Assembly: GCA_025357175.1 (NCBI GenBank)
Contig: JANXPS010000131.1
Span: forward strand, 1 to 7,837
DNA from: Deltaproteobacteria bacterium
Lineage (GTDB): Bacteria; Desulfobacterota; Deferrimicrobia; Deferrimicrobiales; Deferrimicrobiaceae
Reading direction: 5' to 3'
DNA length: 7,837 nucleotides
This document shows, piece by piece, positions 5,241 to 7,837 of this stretch. How positions within the stretch are numbered: position 1 is the first letter of the stretch; each line of letters starts with the position of its first letter. Below the pieces are notes generated by a model. The model did no database searches. It had not been told where the DNA came from and saw only the letters and a program-made list of their open reading frames with translations. The translations under genes and the position numbers were made by a program.

Positions 5241-7736
5241 ATGATGCGTTTCCGGGATAATTGTTTCTTGATCGGGTTCGTTTGTTTATTTGGAATATCT
5301 TCGCTTTCGGGTGTAACCGTATCTCCCGACAAGTCAAAGATGAGCCCTGTCCTGGTCAACATGATCGATGAGACTGCAATCGAATCTTCGGGCCTGAAAG
5401 GCCTTCTCAGTTCGATATTCCTGGAAAAACCCTCTCGGACACTGTTGATTCTGGCCAAGGACGATCCGTCCACAGGCACGAAAATGGCCGATCTGGGTGC
5501 GGTTACCCGTGAGATTTCCCCAGGGTTCCACGTCGGCAAGGTTCCGATCGAAGCGGTCCGTTACATTTCCAATTGGCCATCCATCCGGTTCATCGACCCG
5601 TCCAGACCAGCCCGGCGGATGCTGAACACCAGCCGTCCGGCCGTGCAGGCCGATATCGTCCAGGATGGAACCGGCGTCGGTCTTGGCGGAATCCCATATA
5701 CCGGAGTCGGTTCATACGTCGGAATTGTCGATACCGGAATCTATGATTCCCATAAGGATTTCTCCGACAACGGAAGCATGTCTCCCTCCCGGATCGACGC
5801 CCGACTCGGATATCCGGGCTTTTCCCCGGGCACCGACAGTTTCGGCCACGGCACCCATGTTGCCGGTATCGCGGCGGGGAACGGGTTTTCCTCCCTGGGT
5901 CTGTATACCGGAATGGCCCCCGATGCCGGCATCCTTTTTTACACGACCAATTTCGAGACCGCCGACATCCTGTCCGGCGTCAACCAGTTGCTCTCAGCCG
6001 CAGGGAACGCTCCGGTTGCAATCAACCTTAGCCTTGGATTGATGTCCGGCTCACACGATGGGACCGGTTCTTTCGAGTCCGAAATCAATACACTCGCGGC
6101 CGGCCCCGCAGGCAGCAAAAGACTGATCTCGGTTGCCGCCGGGAACGAAGGCGACCTGAACGAACATTTCCACGCCGTCGTTCCGTCGCTAGGCGCTTCA
6201 ACGACCGTCACCGTCACCCTGCCGTCCTCGATCGATCCGACGTGGGCAATCGATTTCTGGGGGACCGGATCGAACGACATCTCCAGACGGAACGAACATG
6301 ACGAATACCTGGTGTCGGCCGTCATCGGTTCCACGGTTTCGCTGTCCGTATCCAATAACTCGACCATCAGTCGTGGCGGTCTTACAGTCTCGAATTTATC
6401 GAATTACCCACTCAACGGAGCCACGCATATTTCGATCATCCCAGCCGCCAGTCTTGCCGGACAGGCGATGACGGTCACTTTCACCCGAACGTGGGCTGGA
6501 GGCGAGGGCGTGCTTGACGGCTACCTTGACGCCGTATGGAACGGATCCCAATACACCGGTCAATTCTCGCCTTCAACCGCAGCCGGCTCGATTATCGAAC
6601 CGGCAAATGGGGACAGCGTGATTTCCGTGGGCGCCTGGGTCACCCGGACCTCCCCCGACTTCTGGGGGTCGATCAACACGCTCACCCAGTTCACCAGTCC
6701 GGGCCCGACCAGAGACGGCAGAGTCAAGCCCGACATCATTGCCCCGGGGGCCAACATCTATTCCGCGCGCTCCCGCAATGCCTCCTTCGCATCATCCGAA
6801 ATCGTTCCGTCAAACGACAACTACGTGATCATGTCCGGGACGAGCATGGCAACACCGCACATCACGGGCATCGCGGCGCTGGTGTGGGAGTCCAATCCCG
6901 CCCTGACCGGGGCCCAGCTTCGTGAACGTCTCCGGATGTCCGCGACGGCCGTCGGTTCAGTGCCCAACAACCTGTGGGGATACGGGAAAGCCAACGCGTT
7001 AAAAGCGATAACCTCGACAGTAGCCTCGATAATCGCTCCGCCTATGGTCGAGACCGGCTCACCGGTCGCGCTCGACTCCTCGAACAGTTCAGGATCTTTC
7101 GGCGCTCCGGTTGCATTCGGGTGGTCATTGTCCACCCGGCCGGCCGGGTCATCCGCCACGCTGTCCGGGACCACGGCCACCGCTTCTTTCACCCCTGACA
7201 AGCCCGGCGACTATTCGGTCACCCTGGCGGCGTCACAAAGCTCCCCCGTCGGCGTCGCACCGGCAATTGTCACAACCACCATCCACGCTAACCGGATTCC
7301 GACCCTTCCCCTGATCACGGGTCCAGCCTCATCGTCAACGAATGATCCCGCTGCATTCTCGGCCTCGTCCGTTGATCCCGACGGATTTCCCCTCTCTTGG
7401 AACTGGATTCTGGTTTCAAAGCCCGCAGGAAGCGGATCGTCCATTTCCGGGTCGGGGAGCAACGCGACGCTGTTTCCGGATACCACCGGGAACTATATTG
7501 TCGGCGTCAGGTCGAACGATGGAGAAGACAACAGCATTCTTGCCATACATTCGTATTCCTCGGGCGGCCCCCCCCCGGTAGCATCGCCCCCGACTGCGGC
7601 ACCCGGCCAATCCCCCATCGGAGGGTGCGGCATCCTTCCCGGGACCGATCAAGGCCCTGCACGGGATATACCCTGGCTTATCGCAATCGCGATCGTCCTT
7701 ATCCCGGTTTCAGGACGTCTTTTCGAACATAGGTAA
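5241..7736 (+). CDS. Secreted subtilisin-family (S8) serine protease with propeptide, PKD-like domains and C-terminal sorting tag
   Basis: An 831-residue exocellular serine endopeptidase, likely displayed on the cell surface. Order: signal peptide (~1-24); propeptide of I9 type (~34-121, with RTLLILAKDD and VPIEAVRYISNWPSIRFIDP); a basic linker RPARR (~122-126) near the likely maturation site; catalytic domain ~134-592 with Asp164 (GIVDTGI), His203 (FGHGTHVAG), oxyanion Asn302 (SVAAGNEG) and Ser535 (SGTSMATPH), all intact. About 135-140 extra residues (~310-450, beta-rich) separate Asn302 from the VISVGA strand (460-465), which is close behind in classical subtilisins. Two PKD/Ig-like repeats lie at ~598-683 and ~686-772, sharing a 'W-x-L/I-x-S-x-x-P-A-G-S' strand and 'F-x-P-D-x-x-G-x-Y' turn. 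A Pro-rich spacer (777-792) and a Cys/TM/basic tag (794-831) end it. ATG-ATG at 5241 with GGGG 6 bases before. Probably T2SS cargo (inference). Specificity cannot be read from sequence. Confidence 0.93.
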   Translation: MMRFRDNCFLIGFVCLFGISSLSGVTVSPDKSKMSPVLVNMIDETAIESSGLKGLLSSIFLEKPSRTLLILAKDDPSTGTKMADLGAVTREISPGFHVGKVPIEAVRYISNWPSIRFIDPSRPARRMLNTSRPAVQADIVQDGTGVGLGGIPYTGVGSYVGIVDTGIYDSHKDFSDNGSMSPSRIDARLGYPGFSPGTDSFGHGTHVAGIAAGNGFSSLGLYTGMAPDAGILFYTTNFETADILSGVNQLLSAAGNAPVAINLSLGLMSGSHDGTGSFESEINTLAAGPAGSKRLISVAAGNEGDLNEHFHAVVPSLGASTTVTVTLPSSIDPTWAIDFWGTGSNDISRRNEHDEYLVSAVIGSTVSLSVSNNSTISRGGLTVSNLSNYPLNGATHISIIPAASLAGQAMTVTFTRTWAGGEGVLDGYLDAVWNGSQYTGQFSPSTAAGSIIEPANGDSVISVGAWVTRTSPDFWGSINTLTQFTSPGPTRDGRVKPDIIAPGANIYSARSRNASFASSEIVPSNDNYVIMSGTSMATPHITGIAALVWESNPALTGAQLRERLRMSATAVGSVPNNLWGYGKANALKAITSTVASIIAPPMVETGSPVALDSSNSSGSFGAPVAFGWSLSTRPAGSSATLSGTTATASFTPDKPGDYSVTLAASQSSPVGVAPAIVTTTIHANRIPTLPLITGPASSSTNDPAAFSASSVDPDGFPLSWNWILVSKPAGSGSSISGSGSNATLFPDTTGNYIVGVRSNDGEDNSILAIHSYSSGGPPPVASPPTAAPGQSPIGGCGILPGTDQGPARDIPWLIAIAIVLIPVSGRLFEHR
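6168..6590 (+). other. Beta-rich insertion within the protease catalytic domain
   Basis: Residues ~310-450 of the protease. Strand-like segments such as TTVTVTLPSS, YLVSAVIGSTVSLSVS, ATHISIIP and QAMTVTFTR suggest a beta-sandwich or jelly-roll. Its place between the oxyanion Asn and the next core strand recalls the jelly-roll inserted in the subtilase domain of clostridial Csp proteases. The fold call is inference. Confidence 0.5.
7568..7576 (+). repeat. Homopolymeric C9 tract before the anchor of the protease
   Basis: Nine C in a row encode the end of Gly776 and Pro777-779 in the spacer before the C-terminal tag. Loss of one C would place TAG (7579-7581) in frame at once; gain of one would lead to a different tail ending at 7732 with no membrane helix. 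Confidence 0.9.
7620..7733 (+). other. C-terminal Cys/TM/basic sorting tag of the protease
   Basis: Residues 794-831. The order is Gly-Gly-Cys796, Pro800-Gly801, Gly805, Asp809, hydrophobic helix ~810-823, then GRLFEHR. It has the same C-x3-PG-x3-G spacing as the propeller protein's tag. It fits the Cys-containing CTERM class handled by glutamic intramembrane proteases in diderm bacteria; which named subclass, I cannot say. Confidence 0.65.
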
Positions 7737-7787
7737 CAGGACTGTCATATGGGCATCACTCTTGCCTGAATCGATCCGATTACACTC

Positions 7788-7793
7788 AGGAGG
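7788..7793 (+). promoter_or_regulatory. Strong ribosome binding site for the gene running off the window
   Basis: A perfect AGGAGG lies 6 bases before the ATG at 7800, the strongest Shine-Dalgarno in the window. The 63 bases between the protease stop and this ATG show no clear terminator or promoter, so the next gene could still be in the same transcript. Confidence 0.75.
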
Positions 7794-7799
7794 TTCAGC

Positions 7800-7837
7800 A
7801 TGATATCGGCTGATTGTCCGGCCCGGCTCTCCGTTTC
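7800..7837 (+). CDS. Start of an unidentified gene (3' end outside window)
   Basis: Only the first 12 codons are visible, reading MISADCPARLSV, open to the window edge. The call rests on the AGGAGG at ideal spacing. Nothing about function can be read from so little. Confidence 0.5.
   Translation, partial: MISADCPARLSV

Noticed and set aside
7749..7769. Six-codon reading frame (MGITLA) with AGGA 7 bases upstream, just after the protease stop
   Set aside because: It could be a leader peptide for the next gene, but such short frames are expected by chance and no attenuator hairpins are seen.
7769..7781. Inverted repeat AATCG-ATC-CGATT between the protease and the next gene
   Set aside because: The 5-base stem has a 3-base loop and no T run after it, so it is not a convincing terminator; too short to claim an operator.
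7762..7786. TTGCCT ... TACACT as a possible -35/-10 promoter
   Set aside because: The spacing is only 13 bases and both boxes are weak matches.

Overview
The window reads as the end of a type II secretion system (T2SS) operon from a diderm (Gram-negative type) bacterium. All recognisable genes lie on the + strand and are packed nearly end to end (gaps of 34, 1, 9 and 14 bases, overlaps of 11 and 38). Base composition looks moderately GC-rich by eye; I did not compute it. A GspN of the AsmA-like kind, and exported proteins ending in a Cys-containing C-terminal sorting tag, suggest the former deltaproteobacteria (Myxococcota and relatives) or an uncultivated diderm phylum. I cannot name the organism.

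Layout: (1) 1-266, C-terminal end of the minor pseudopilin GspK; (2) 301-1875, an exported protein with seven propeller-like repeats and a C-terminal Cys/transmembrane/basic tag; (3) 1877-2734, GspN; (4) 2744-4108, GspL; (5) 4098-4619, GspM; (6) 4582-5226, a lipoprotein made of two tandem modules resembling subtilisin propeptides (inhibitor I9 fold) with no protease domain; (7) 5241-7736, a large subtilisin-family (S8) protease with signal peptide, its own propeptide, an intact catalytic triad, a large insertion, two PKD/Ig-like domains and the same kind of C-terminal tag; (8) 7800 to the window end, the start of another gene behind a strong ribosome binding site.

How the parts may work together (inference): GspK, L, M and N are parts of the export machine. 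The propeller protein and the protease look like its cargo, because both have signal peptides and both end in a related tag with the pattern G-C-x3-P-G-x3-G before a transmembrane helix and basic tail. In Myxococcus, comparable MYXO-CTERM tags send proteins to the cell surface through the T2SS. The lipoprotein is the least familiar part: it appears to be a stand-alone, membrane-anchored pair of protease prodomains beside a protease that already has one, so it may fold or inhibit that protease in trans. A run of nine C just before the protease's tag could switch it between anchored and released forms if it slips.
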